Source: Desertivibrio insolitus
GTDB lineage: Bacteria; Actinomycetota; Actinomycetes; Actinomycetales; Microbacteriaceae
Direction of reading: 5' to 3'
DNA: 64,000 nucleotides
NCBI RefSeq assembly: GCF_017355965.1
Contig: NZ_JAFIQW010000002.1
Coordinates: 143,073-207,072 of the forward strand
Shown here: positions 46,288-54,313 of the stretch, in pieces
Layout of the letters: each line of letters starts with the position of its first letter
How positions within the stretch are numbered: the stretch's first letter is position 1
The notes under the pieces: model-generated
Seen by the model: the letters and a program-made list of their open reading frames with translations, nothing else
What the model was told of the DNA's origin: nothing
Database searches by the model: none
Made by a program: the position numbers and the translations under genes

Positions 46288-48789
46288 GTGGTCACCGCCC
46301 TCTATCGCCGATACCGTCCGGAGACGTTCTCCGAGCTCATCGGTCAGTCCCAGGTCACGGACCCGCTGCGCACGGCGCTGAAGTCCGACCGGGTGAACCA
46401 CGCCTATCTCTTCAGCGGGCCGCGCGGGTGCGGCAAGACGACGTCCGCGCGCATCCTCGCGCGCTGCCTCAACTGCGCGGAGGGCCCCACCGACACCCCG
46501 TGCGGCACGTGCCCGAGCTGCGTGGAGCTCTCCCGCGCCGGCGGCGGCTCGCTCGACGTCGTCGAGATCGACGCCGCGAGCCACAACGGTGTCGACGACG
46601 CCCGCGACCTGCGCGAGCGCGCGGTGTTCGCGCCGGCCCGCGACCGCTACAAGATCTTCATCCTCGACGAGGCCCACATGGTCACGCCGCAGGGGTTCAA
46701 CGCGCTGCTGAAGATCGTCGAGGAGCCGCCGGAGCACGTGAAGTTCATCTTCGCGACGACCGAGCCCGAGAAGGTCATCGGCACGATCCGCTCCCGCACC
46801 CATCACTACCCGTTCCGCCTCGTGCCGCCGGCGCAGATGCTGGCGTACACGCAGGAGCTCTGCGACTCCGAGGGCATCACCGTCGACGCCGGCGTGCTGC
46901 CGCTCGTCGTCCGCGCGGGCGGGGGCTCGGTGCGCGACACCCTCTCCCTGCTCGACCAGCTCATCGCCGGGTCGGAGGGCACCACCGTCTCGTACGAGCG
47001 GGCCGTCGCCCTGCTCGGCTACACGCACGGCGCCCTGCTCGACGAGGTCGTCGACGCGCTCGGCTCCCGCGACGCCGCCGGTGTCTTCGGCGCGGTCGAC
47101 CGCGTCATCCAGACTGGACAGGACCCGCGCCGCTTCGTCGAGGACCTCCTCGAGCGGCTGCGCGACCTCATCATCGTGGCCGCGACCGGCTCGAGCGCGG
47201 CATCCGTGCTCCGCGGCATCCCGCAGGACGAGCTCGACCGCATGCAGACGCAGGCGGCGAACTTCGGCTCGGCCGAGCTCAGCAGGGCGGCGGATGTCGC
47301 CAACACCGCGCTCACCGAGATGACCGGCGCCACGAGCCCCCGCCTGCACCTCGAGCTCATGGTCGCGCGCATGCTCGTGCCCGCTAGCGACGAGACCGAG
47401 CGCGGTGCCCTCGCCCGCGTCGAGCGCCTCGAGCGCCGCGTCGGCGTCGAGGGTGTCGGCGGCGCTCCGTCGGGGGCTGCTTCGCTGGGTGGTGCGACCT
47501 CCGCGCCCGGCGGTCGAGTGGCCGGCGACGCCCCCTCCGGCGGTCGAGCAGCCGGCGACGCCGGCGTATCGAGGCCCGGCACCCCCGCGACCAGCCGCCC
47601 CGCCGCCACCGCCCCCTTCCCGACGGCCCCGTCCGAACCCGGCATCCCCGGCGCTCCGGAGCCGTCGTACCCGGGCCCGAGCGAGCCTTCGCCCTTCCCG
47701 GCGCCGGACCCGATCCCGGCCCCGCAGCCGATGCCGACCCCGGCCGAGCCGAACCCGACGCCGCCCGGACGCGACCCGATCCCCGAGCCGGAGACCGAGC
47801 CCGCCCCGAGCGGCGCGCACCGCACCGACCAGGGCGTCGCCCCCGAGGTGCAGGCGACCCCGCAGGCGCGGCCGACCGACCTTCGCGTGGGCGACGTTCC
47901 GGCCGGCGCGCCCGTCACGCTGCAGCAGATGAAGGACTCGTGGCCGCAGGTGCTCGAGTCGATCGAGCGCGCCAGGCGCACGGCGTGGCTCGTCGCCGTC
48001 ACTGCGACCGTCCGCGACCTCAAGGAAGACGTCCTCACGCTGACGTTCCCGAGCGACCGCGACGTCGAGGAGTTCAAGAAGCCCCAGGGCGCAGGCGAGA
48101 GCGTCAGCGAGTACGTCCGCCGCGCGATCATCGAGGTGCTCGGACTGCGCGTGCGCTTCATCGCCCGCGCAGACGGCCCCGGCGCGCGCGCTCCGCAGCA
48201 GGGCGCTCCTGCTCAGACCCGCCCCGCGGTGGATCGGCCTGCAGCGCCCGAGCGCGCGGCAGCGCCCGCCGCGGACCGCGCTCCGGCCGCTCCGGCCTCG
48301 TCCGGCGGTCGCGCATCCGGTGACGCCGCCTCCTCCGGCGGTCGCGTAGCCGGCGACGCCGGCGCATCGCGACCCGGTACCTCGCACGGCTCCCGCTCCG
48401 GCACCCGAGGACCTCAGCAGCGCACGCAGAGCCGCCCGGTCGACGACGTCCCGCCGCCGACCGACGACGACGCCCCGCCGACCGACGACGACTGGGCGGT
48501 CGTCGCGATCCCGGGAGCGGACGAGCCCGTGCCGGCCGCCCCCGAGTTCGCGGCGCCGACGACGGTCGCCGCGCCCCCGGTCGCGGCGCGCCCGCAGGCA
48601 TCCGCCCCCGCCGTCGAGAGCAGGGCGGCGGCCGCCGAGCGCACCGCACCGCCCCAGGAACGTCCGGCCCGCCCCGCCATGGAACGCAACCGTTACGGCG
48701 AAGCCGTCGTGCGCGAGATCCTCAGCGCGAACTTCATCGAGGAGCAGCGGCTGACCCCGTCGGTCGTACCCTCGCCGGCGGCCGAGTAA
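46288..48789 (+). CDS. dnaX: DNA polymerase III gamma/tau subunit
   Basis: An 833-residue clamp-loader ATPase. The GTG at 46288 gives the canonical TALYRRYRPETFSELIGQ start. Walker A is GPRGCGKTTSARILA, the zinc module has Cys residues in CLNCAEG...CGTCPSC, Walker B/DExx is ILDEAHM, and sensor 1 is FATTEPEK. Domain III ends near residue 370, followed by a long Pro/Ala/Gly-rich linker and a tau-type C-terminal part. The linker holds two segments encoding GGRxAGDAGxSRPGT, each coinciding with a palindromic DNA repeat. recR follows three bases after the stop. Confidence 0.96.
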   Translation: MVTALYRRYRPETFSELIGQSQVTDPLRTALKSDRVNHAYLFSGPRGCGKTTSARILARCLNCAEGPTDTPCGTCPSCVELSRAGGGSLDVVEIDAASHNGVDDARDLRERAVFAPARDRYKIFILDEAHMVTPQGFNALLKIVEEPPEHVKFIFATTEPEKVIGTIRSRTHHYPFRLVPPAQMLAYTQELCDSEGITVDAGVLPLVVRAGGGSVRDTLSLLDQLIAGSEGTTVSYERAVALLGYTHGALLDEVVDALGSRDAAGVFGAVDRVIQTGQDPRRFVEDLLERLRDLIIVAATGSSAASVLRGIPQDELDRMQTQAANFGSAELSRAADVANTALTEMTGATSPRLHLELMVARMLVPASDETERGALARVERLERRVGVEGVGGAPSGAASLGGATSAPGGRVAGDAPSGGRAAGDAGVSRPGTPATSRPAATAPFPTAPSEPGIPGAPEPSYPGPSEPSPFPAPDPIPAPQPMPTPAEPNPTPPGRDPIPEPETEPAPSGAHRTDQGVAPEVQATPQARPTDLRVGDVPAGAPVTLQQMKDSWPQVLESIERARRTAWLVAVTATVRDLKEDVLTLTFPSDRDVEEFKKPQGAGESVSEYVRRAIIEVLGLRVRFIARADGPGARAPQQGAPAQTRPAVDRPAAPERAAAPAADRAPAAPASSGGRASGDAASSGGRVAGDAGASRPGTSHGSRSGTRGPQQRTQSRPVDDVPPPTDDDAPPTDDDWAVVAIPGADEPVPAAPEFAAPTTVAAPPVAARPQASAPAVESRAAAAERTAPPQERPARPAMERNRYGEAVVREILSANFIEEQRLTPSVVPSPAAE
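47512..47576. repeat. REP-like palindrome inside dnaX (first site)
   Basis: A half copy starts at 47512 (GGTCGAGTGGCCGGCGACGCC, shortened) and a full copy at 47542-47576: GGTCGAGCAGCCGGCG, then GCCGGCGTATCGAGGCC. The full copy is an inverted repeat of the same family as the intergenic elements at 26021 and 54128, but is in frame with dnaX. Confidence 0.75.
48307..48374. repeat. REP-like palindrome inside dnaX (second site)
   Basis: A half copy at 48307-48327 is followed by a nearly perfect 35-base palindrome at 48340-48374, with arms GGTCGCGTAGCCGGCG and GCCGGCGCATCGCGACC. It is in frame with dnaX, in the Pro/Ala linker. Confidence 0.75.
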
Positions 48790-48792
48790 GGC

Positions 48793-49392
48793 ATGTACGA
48801 AGGCATCATTCAGGAGCTGATCGACGAACTCGGTCGGCTGCCCGGCATCGGACCGAAGTCCGCCCAGCGCATCGCGTTCCACATCCTGCAGACCGAGAGC
48901 TTCGACGTGAAGCGTCTCGCCGAGGTGCTGCTCGAGGTGCGCGACAAGGTGCGGTTCTGCGAGATCTGCGGCAACGTCGCGCAGGAGGAGACCTGTGCGA
49001 TCTGCCGCGATCCGCGCCGCAACCACACGACGATCTGCGTCGTCGAGGAGGCGAAGGACGTCGTCGCCATCGAGCGCACCCGCGAGTTCCGCGGGCTGTA
49101 CCACGTGCTCGGCGGAGCGATCAGCCCGATCGACGGCGTCGGCCCCGACGACCTCCGCATCCGTCAGCTGATGACGCGACTCGCGGATGCCTCGGTGACC
49201 GAGGTCATCATCGCGACCGACCCCAACCTCGAGGGCGAGGCGACCGCGACCTACCTGACACGGCTGCTCTCCACGCTCGGCGTGCGCGTCACGCGGCTCG
49301 CGAGCGGCCTGCCGGTCGGCGGCGACCTGGAATACGCTGACGAGGTGACCCTCGGCCGGGCGTTCGAAGGGCGCCGGGTCGTCGAAGCCTGA
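48793..49392 (+). CDS. recR: Recombination protein RecR
   Basis: A 199-residue recombination mediator. [27 protein letters not shown] is the HhH region, [16 protein letters not shown] the four-Cys zinc site, and [36 protein letters not shown] the Toprim domain. Length is standard. It forms the conserved dnaX-recR pair for RecFOR repair. Confidence 0.97.
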   Translation: MYEGIIQELIDELGRLPGIGPKSAQRIAFHILQTESFDVKRLAEVLLEVRDKVRFCEICGNVAQEETCAICRDPRRNHTTICVVEEAKDVVAIERTREFRGLYHVLGGAISPIDGVGPDDLRIRQLMTRLADASVTEVIIATDPNLEGEATATYLTRLLSTLGVRVTRLASGLPVGGDLEYADEVTLGRAFEGRRVVEA

Positions 49393-49403
49393 CCCGGAGC
49401 CCG

Positions 49404-50153
49404 ATGAGAACCCGACTCGCCGCCGCCCTGCTGATCCCCGCCCTAGCCCTGATGTCGCTGACCTCCTGCACCACGGACCTCCCCGACGACGGCACCGCCA
49501 CCGTGCCGCCCGCGGGATCGCCCGCGCCGACGACGGATGCCTCGCCGGGCAGCGAGCAGACGATCGCCGTCGCCTTCCTCGGTGACAGCATCACGTCGGG
49601 CTTCGGTGACATCGACTACGGCAACATCTGGCCGCTCATCGTCAGCCGCGAGTACGGCTTCCAGTTCGAGCAGTTCAGCGTCGCGGGCACCGGCTACGTC
49701 GCCGTCAACGAGTCCAACGACTTCGCCTCGCGGGTGCCGGCGATCCTCGAGGCGGAGCCCGACGTCGTAGTGATCGCGGGCGGGACGAACGACGTGTTCT
49801 ACCCGCAGGAGCAGGTAAAGACGGCCGCCGCCGACGTGCTCGACACGCTGCGCGAGGGCCTGCCCGACGCGCAGATAGTGCTGATGAGCGCCTTCTTCCA
49901 GCCCGCGCTCATCGAGGGTTCCCTGCCCGACGGCAGGCCCATCGCCGACGTGGTCGACGAGCAGACGTCAATGCTGGAGCAGCTAGCGGAAGAGCGCGAC
50001 ATCCGCTTCATCGACACCCGCCCGCTGTTCGAGGGGCGCGACACCTCGGGCCTGATCCTGCCCGACGGGGTGCACCCGAACAACGCCGGCCACGAGCTCA
50101 TCGCCGAGTACCTCGGGCCGCTATTGGCGGAGGCGATCGCGGTCGAGCAGTAG
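49404..50153 (+). CDS. SGNH/GDSL-family esterase lipoprotein
   Basis: A 249-residue exported protein. The signal has lipobox LTSC (Cys near 22), then a Thr/Pro-rich spacer. AFLGDSITSGFG carries the catalytic Ser, VIAGGTNDVFY the Asn block and DGVHPNNAGH the Asp/His. It probably deacylates a cell-surface or extracellular ester. It lies 12 bases after recR and has a paralogue directly downstream. Confidence 0.9.
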   Translation: MRTRLAAALLIPALALMSLTSCTTDLPDDGTATVPPAGSPAPTTDASPGSEQTIAVAFLGDSITSGFGDIDYGNIWPLIVSREYGFQFEQFSVAGTGYVAVNESNDFASRVPAILEAEPDVVVIAGGTNDVFYPQEQVKTAAADVLDTLREGLPDAQIVLMSAFFQPALIEGSLPDGRPIADVVDEQTSMLEQLAEERDIRFIDTRPLFEGRDTSGLILPDGVHPNNAGHELIAEYLGPLLAEAIAVEQ

Positions 50154-50248
50154 CCGGAGCGCCGGTTCAGGTTCGGCCACCACGGGTCCAATACGCTGAC
50201 GCGTACCGCGGGCACCCGGCGCCCGACGATCGACCCGACCGGAGCCCG

Positions 50249-50989
50249 ATGCGAGCCCGTTCAGCACGCGTGGCGATGCCACTCGTCGCTGCGCTGCTGA
50301 TCGCGGGATGCTCGACGGAGATGCCGATGGCGGCCTCGGTCACCGCTCAGCCGGTGTCGTCCCCGGCGCCGGTCGCACGGACCGTGCCCGAGCGGTCGCT
50401 CTCCGTCGCGTTCGTCGGCGACAGCATCACCGAGGGCTTCGGCTTCATCGACTACGACCGAATCTGGCCGGCGCGGGTCTGCGCCCAGTACGGCTGGGAG
50501 TTCCAGCAGTTCAGCTCGGGAGGCACCGGCTACGTCGCGGTGGGGGAGACCGATATCTTTGCCAGCAGGATCCCTGCCATCGTGGCAGCGCGCCCCGACG
50601 TCGTCGTACTCGCCGGAGGCACCAACGACGTCTGGTATTCGCAGAGCCGGCTGCAGGCGGCGGCGGCGGGCATGATCGCCACGCTTCGATCCGAGCTACC
50701 CGAAACGCAGATCATCCTGTTGAGCGGGTTCCTGCAGCCGAAGTACGTCCACGGCAACCGCCCGGACGGACGTGAACTCGCTGACGTGATGCAGGAGCAG
50801 ACCGACATGCTTCATGCCCTCGCCGTGCAGCACGAGCTGCATTTCATCGACACGCGGCCCCTGTTCCAGGTGCCCGAGGTCGGGCGCTACGTGCTGAACG
50901 ACGGCATCCATCCCAACAACACCGGACACGCGCGGATCGCCGAGCAGTTGGGTCCGTTGATCGCCGAGGCGATCGCGGAGGAGCACTGA
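50249..50989 (+). CDS. SGNH/GDSL-family esterase lipoprotein (paralogue)
   Basis: A 246-residue paralogue of the preceding protein with the same order: lipobox LIAGC, VAFVGDSITEGFG (Ser), VLAGGTNDVWY (Asn) and DGIHPNNTGH (Asp/His). The mature regions align from end to end, including QPxxxxGxxPDGRxxADVxxEQT and DTRPLF. The pair arose by tandem duplication and then diverged. Confidence 0.9.
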   Translation: MRARSARVAMPLVAALLIAGCSTEMPMAASVTAQPVSSPAPVARTVPERSLSVAFVGDSITEGFGFIDYDRIWPARVCAQYGWEFQQFSSGGTGYVAVGETDIFASRIPAIVAARPDVVVLAGGTNDVWYSQSRLQAAAAGMIATLRSELPETQIILLSGFLQPKYVHGNRPDGRELADVMQEQTDMLHALAVQHELHFIDTRPLFQVPEVGRYVLNDGIHPNNTGHARIAEQLGPLIAEAIAEEH

Positions 50990-51119
50990 CCCACCGCGTT
51001 CGTGACCGAGTGTCCCCCGAACGGGGGCCAACATCGATTGAAGGGTGCGCCTAGACAAAAACTTGTACCCCGTGCAATGCTCGAAACGGACGCAATGCCT
51101 TCGGGGGGAGGTGAGGCGC

Positions 51120-52265
51120 ATGGGGGACGCTGCATCCCGCAGCACGTGCGCAGTGGTACGAGTCGCGTTGATCGCGCTCGTGATCGGCCTTTTCTGGGTC
51201 GCGCTGTCCCTCGTGCTCTCCGCCTCGCCGGCATCCGCCACCGAGCCCCGGTCGGGACTGCTGGGGGACGTCACCGACACGCTTGAGGACACGGCTGAGG
51301 AGACCCGCGGAGCCGTCGACGCGGTCGTGGCCCCTGTCGTCGAGCCGGTGAAGCCGGTCGTCGAGAACGTGACGAAGCCCGCGCAGGCAGTGACCGCGCC
51401 AGTTCAGGCGGTGACGAAGCCCGTCGTCACCGAGGTAGTCCAGCCCGTGGCCAGGCCGGTCGTCACCGAGGTCGTCGAGCCCGTTGCGAAGCCCGTCGTC
51501 CGCGAGGTCGTGAAGCCTGTCGCGGACGTCGTGGACCGCACCGTCGACGGCACCGGCGACCTCGTCATCGGCGTGACGGACGGCACCTCCGACCTGCTCG
51601 ACGACGTCCTGCCGCTCGACCGGCTCACCGATCCGGTGGCCGAGCTGCCCGCCGATCTCGGCGGGGTGCTCGACGGCGTGCTCGACGAGACCGGCGACGT
51701 CGTGGCCGAGCTGCCCGGCGAGGTCGTGGAACTGCCGGGCAGGGTCATCGACCTGCCGGGCGGCGTCGTTGACGTGCCCGGCACGATCGGCGACCAGCCG
51801 GGCGTGATCGTCGACGGCCCCGACGGCGAGCCCCTGCCGGGCGCCGTCGTTCCCGGCCGCGACGGAACGAACGCGGTCACCCGCCCCGGTTCCAGCCCGG
51901 CGACGGGACTCGACGTGGCAGCTCCGATGCTCGCCGTTCCGGCACCCGCGCAGGCGCCGCTGGGCTCTGCGGCACCCTTCCGCATCGCAACCGCCATCGC
52001 CGTTCCGCTGAGCTCGTCGGCGCAGCACTCGGTCGCGACGCTTTCGGACCGGGCGGTGCAAGCGCCCGCCGGATTCGCCTCCGACGGTGTCGCCGGCGGC
52101 GACGTCACGGATGCCTCGGCGGGCTCGACCGCGGCATCCGGTGCTCCTGTGGCCGTGACCGGCGCCTGGGCCTCGCTGCGGCTGCTCATCGACTTCAGCC
52201 CCGTCCTCGCGGACGACGAGCTGCCGACCGTTCCTACTTTCGAATCCGTCGCCACTCCTGACTGA
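51120..52265 (+). CDS. Exported Val/Pro-rich repetitive protein of unknown function
   Basis: A 381-residue protein. The ATG at 51120 follows GGGGGAGGTGAGG. A long hydrophobic export segment (about residues 13-38, ending ASPASA) precedes a mature region dominated by short Val/Pro/Glu/Lys repeats (VTKPVVTEVVQPVARPVVTE and similar 10-12-residue units, residues 75-140), then Asp/Gly/Leu-rich segments (ELPGEVVELPGRVIDLPGGV). The C-terminal 100 residues are low-complexity, and no sortase motif is seen. It matches no family I know. It is followed by another repetitive surface protein, so the two probably act at the envelope. Confidence 0.8.
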   Translation: MGDAASRSTCAVVRVALIALVIGLFWVALSLVLSASPASATEPRSGLLGDVTDTLEDTAEETRGAVDAVVAPVVEPVKPVVENVTKPAQAVTAPVQAVTKPVVTEVVQPVARPVVTEVVEPVAKPVVREVVKPVADVVDRTVDGTGDLVIGVTDGTSDLLDDVLPLDRLTDPVAELPADLGGVLDGVLDETGDVVAELPGEVVELPGRVIDLPGGVVDVPGTIGDQPGVIVDGPDGEPLPGAVVPGRDGTNAVTRPGSSPATGLDVAAPMLAVPAPAQAPLGSAAPFRIATAIAVPLSSSAQHSVATLSDRAVQAPAGFASDGVAGGDVTDASAGSTAASGAPVAVTGAWASLRLLIDFSPVLADDELPTVPTFESVATPD

Positions 52266-52350
52266 GTCCGGCGCGGCCGCGTTCCCACGCGGCATGCGCT
52301 GACCACCGCCGTCCGGCGGTGGGACGACTCGAACGATCAGGAGTAGGACT

Positions 52351-53949
52351 GTGAACAGATTCTTCACGCGGGGTCTTTTCGTGACCCTTGCGACCGGGGG
52401 ACTGATGTTCCTCGGAACCACGGCGGCGAGTGCCGCCGAGGGAGACGGGCTGGATCTCCTCGGAGACGCCGGTGCCGTCGTGGAAGCCGTCGTCTCGGTC
52501 GACGACACGGTCGACGTCACCGCCGACGCGGTGCTCGACCTCGGAGGTGCCGGGGAGGCAGCCGACGTCGTCGCCGACGTGGACGTCACCGTGGGCGGCG
52601 ACGACACGCTCGCGGATGTCGAGGCCGACGTGTTCGTGGACGACCTGCTGGGTGACGGCCAGCTCGTCGACGACACCGTCGTCGACGAGAACGTCACCGT
52701 CGGTGGCGAGGACACGCTCGCCGAGGTCGACGCCGACGTCGTCGTCGACGACCTGCTCGGCGAGGGCAGCGCGCTGGACGACACCGTCGCGGATCTCGAT
52801 GTCACGGTCGGCGGCGCGAGCGATGCTCCGCTGGTCGACGCGGACGCCGACGTGACGATCGGCGGCGAGGGCGACTCCGGCCAGGTCGACGGTGTGGTCG
52901 GTGACCCGCTGCTCGACACCGAGCTCGACCTCGGTGTCGGAGGCGAGGACGCTCCGCTCGTGGACGCGGACGTCTGCCTGGTGATCGGCGCGACCTGTCA
53001 GGGCGCGGGGACGGGCACCGATGGCGGCCTCGTCGACGGCGTGATCGACGTCGTGGTCGGTGGCGGCGCCACTCCCGTGGTCGACACCGACGTCGACGCT
53101 GTGATCGGCCGCGACGGCTCGCTCGTTGACGGTGACGTCTGCCTCGTGCTGCTCGGCACCTGCGGCGATGGCACGACGGGTGGTGCCGGCGACGGCATCC
53201 TCGACGGTGACGTCGACCTCGGTATCGGCGGCGGCGGCGCGGGCGAGACCCCGATCTTGGATGGCGAGGTCGACCTCGGGGTCGGCGGCGACGGCTCGCT
53301 CGTCGACGGTGACGTCTGCCTCGAGATCCTGGGCGAGTGCACTACCGAGACCGGCGGCAACACCGGCGGTGGAATCATCGACGGTGACATCGACCTCGGT
53401 GTCGGCGGCGACGCCGAGACCCCGATTCTCGACGGTGACATCGACCTCGGTATCGGCGACGGCGACGGGAACGGCCCGATCGTGGACGGCGACATCTGCC
53501 TCGTGATCGGTGGCAGCTGCACCGACGGTGACAACGGCCCCGGCACTGACCCCGGCACTGACCCCGGCACTGACCCCGGTACTGACCCGGGTACGGATCC
53601 TGGCACTGACCCCGGCACGGATCCTGGTACTGACCCGGGCACCGATCCCGGAACTGACCCTGGTACGAACCCCGGCACCGTTCCCGGTACCGACCCGGGC
53701 ACTGACCCCGGTACCGACTCGGGCACGGCCCCTGGCACGGACGGCAACCACACCGACGGCACCGACACCACGGTCGCTGCCGGCACCGTGGCGGCGCTCG
53801 GCTCGGACGACGACTGGACCGGCCGCGGCACCACCGGAGGTGAGCGTCTCGCCTACACCGGCACGGATGCCACCGGCTGGGCGGTCTTCGCAGGTCTCCT
53901 GCTCGCACTCGGGCTGGCGCTTCGCCGCCGCGGAGTGCGCATCGAGTAG
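52351..53949 (+). CDS. Sortase-anchored acidic repeat protein (LAXTG)
   Basis: A 532-residue cell-wall protein. Signal peptide (residues 1-28, ending ASA), then imperfect acidic repeats of the type (V/I)DGD(V/I)DLGxGG, with four CLxxxGxC loops (CX6C) after VDADV or VDGD(V/I), each able to form a small disulfide ring. A Pro-Gly-Thr-Asp spacer of about 18 DPGT-type units spans roughly 53,539-53,725. The end has LAYTG (residues 500-504), a membrane helix and RRR, a class-E sortase signal. The repeat region is almost free of Lys and Arg, so it is strongly negative and may bind cations. I recognise no named domain. Confidence 0.88.
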   Translation: MNRFFTRGLFVTLATGGLMFLGTTAASAAEGDGLDLLGDAGAVVEAVVSVDDTVDVTADAVLDLGGAGEAADVVADVDVTVGGDDTLADVEADVFVDDLLGDGQLVDDTVVDENVTVGGEDTLAEVDADVVVDDLLGEGSALDDTVADLDVTVGGASDAPLVDADADVTIGGEGDSGQVDGVVGDPLLDTELDLGVGGEDAPLVDADVCLVIGATCQGAGTGTDGGLVDGVIDVVVGGGATPVVDTDVDAVIGRDGSLVDGDVCLVLLGTCGDGTTGGAGDGILDGDVDLGIGGGGAGETPILDGEVDLGVGGDGSLVDGDVCLEILGECTTETGGNTGGGIIDGDIDLGVGGDAETPILDGDIDLGIGDGDGNGPIVDGDICLVIGGSCTDGDNGPGTDPGTDPGTDPGTDPGTDPGTDPGTDPGTDPGTDPGTDPGTNPGTVPGTDPGTDPGTDSGTAPGTDGNHTDGTDTTVAAGTVAALGSDDDWTGRGTTGGERLAYTGTDATGWAVFAGLLLALGLALRRRGVRIE

Positions 53950-53964
53950 GGGAACACGGCGGGG

Positions 53965-54048
53965 GAGCGGAGCCGTTCGGGTCGGTTCCGCTCCACCCGG
54001 TGTCTCGCAGCATCAGCTGAGGCGCGGAGCCGTTCGGGTCGGCTCCGC
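53965..54048 (+). terminator. Tandem terminator hairpins
   Basis: Two related stems follow the surface-protein stop: 53965-53993 (GAGCGGAGCC with GGTTCCGCTC) and 54024-54048 (GCGGAGCC with GGCTCCGC). Both have the same loop GTTCGGGTC. The second looks like a copy of the first. Confidence 0.75.
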
Positions 54049-54127
54049 ACCGCCAGGCGCGAGACCCCGATGAGCCCGGAGCGACCATGGGGGGCGCTCC
54101 GGGCCGTCGGCCTGCCCGGCGACCGGC

Positions 54128-54160
54128 GGCCGAGTAGCCGCGCAGCGGCGTATCGAGACT
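54128..54160. repeat. REP-like palindromic element
   Basis: GCCGAGTAGCCGC - GCA - GCGGCGTATCGAGAC. Same family as 26021-26048 and, with a shifted core, the two sites inside dnaX. Confidence 0.7.
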
Positions 54161-54193
54161 CAGCGCCCGAGGCCGGGAGAGGTGCCATGGGAA

Positions 54194-54214
54194 CGGATGC
54201 CGCAGCGGCATCCG
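54194..54214 (+). repeat. Small stem-loop with the GGATGCC word
   Basis: CGGATGCC and GGCATCCG pair around a 5-base loop. It shares this core with the hairpins at 9629 and 45897, but lies upstream of lysC without a preceding gene end, so termination is uncertain. The region 53950-54313 otherwise holds only the hairpins, a REP element and presumably the lysC promoter. Confidence 0.5.
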
Positions 54215-54313
54215 TAATACAAGGAGACGGGTCGCGGAGGCATCCGCCTCGCGGTCTACACTTGACGGGGCCCTCAGGGGGCCTCCATCCCCGTGTACCA
54301 GCAGGAGTCGTGC

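Noticed and set aside
45943..49104. Minus-strand open frame of over 1000 codons antisense to dnaX and recR
   Set aside because: It is a GC-bias shadow: Arg/Ala/Gly/Asp-rich low-complexity translation, no ribosome site, and covers two certain genes. Only its last 67 codons (45943-46143) are kept as a small gene with its own promoter.
53539..53725. Short regular repeats resembling a CRISPR array
   Set aside because: The period is 12 bases and codes for Asp-Pro-Gly-Thr units in frame; there are no spacers or cas genes.
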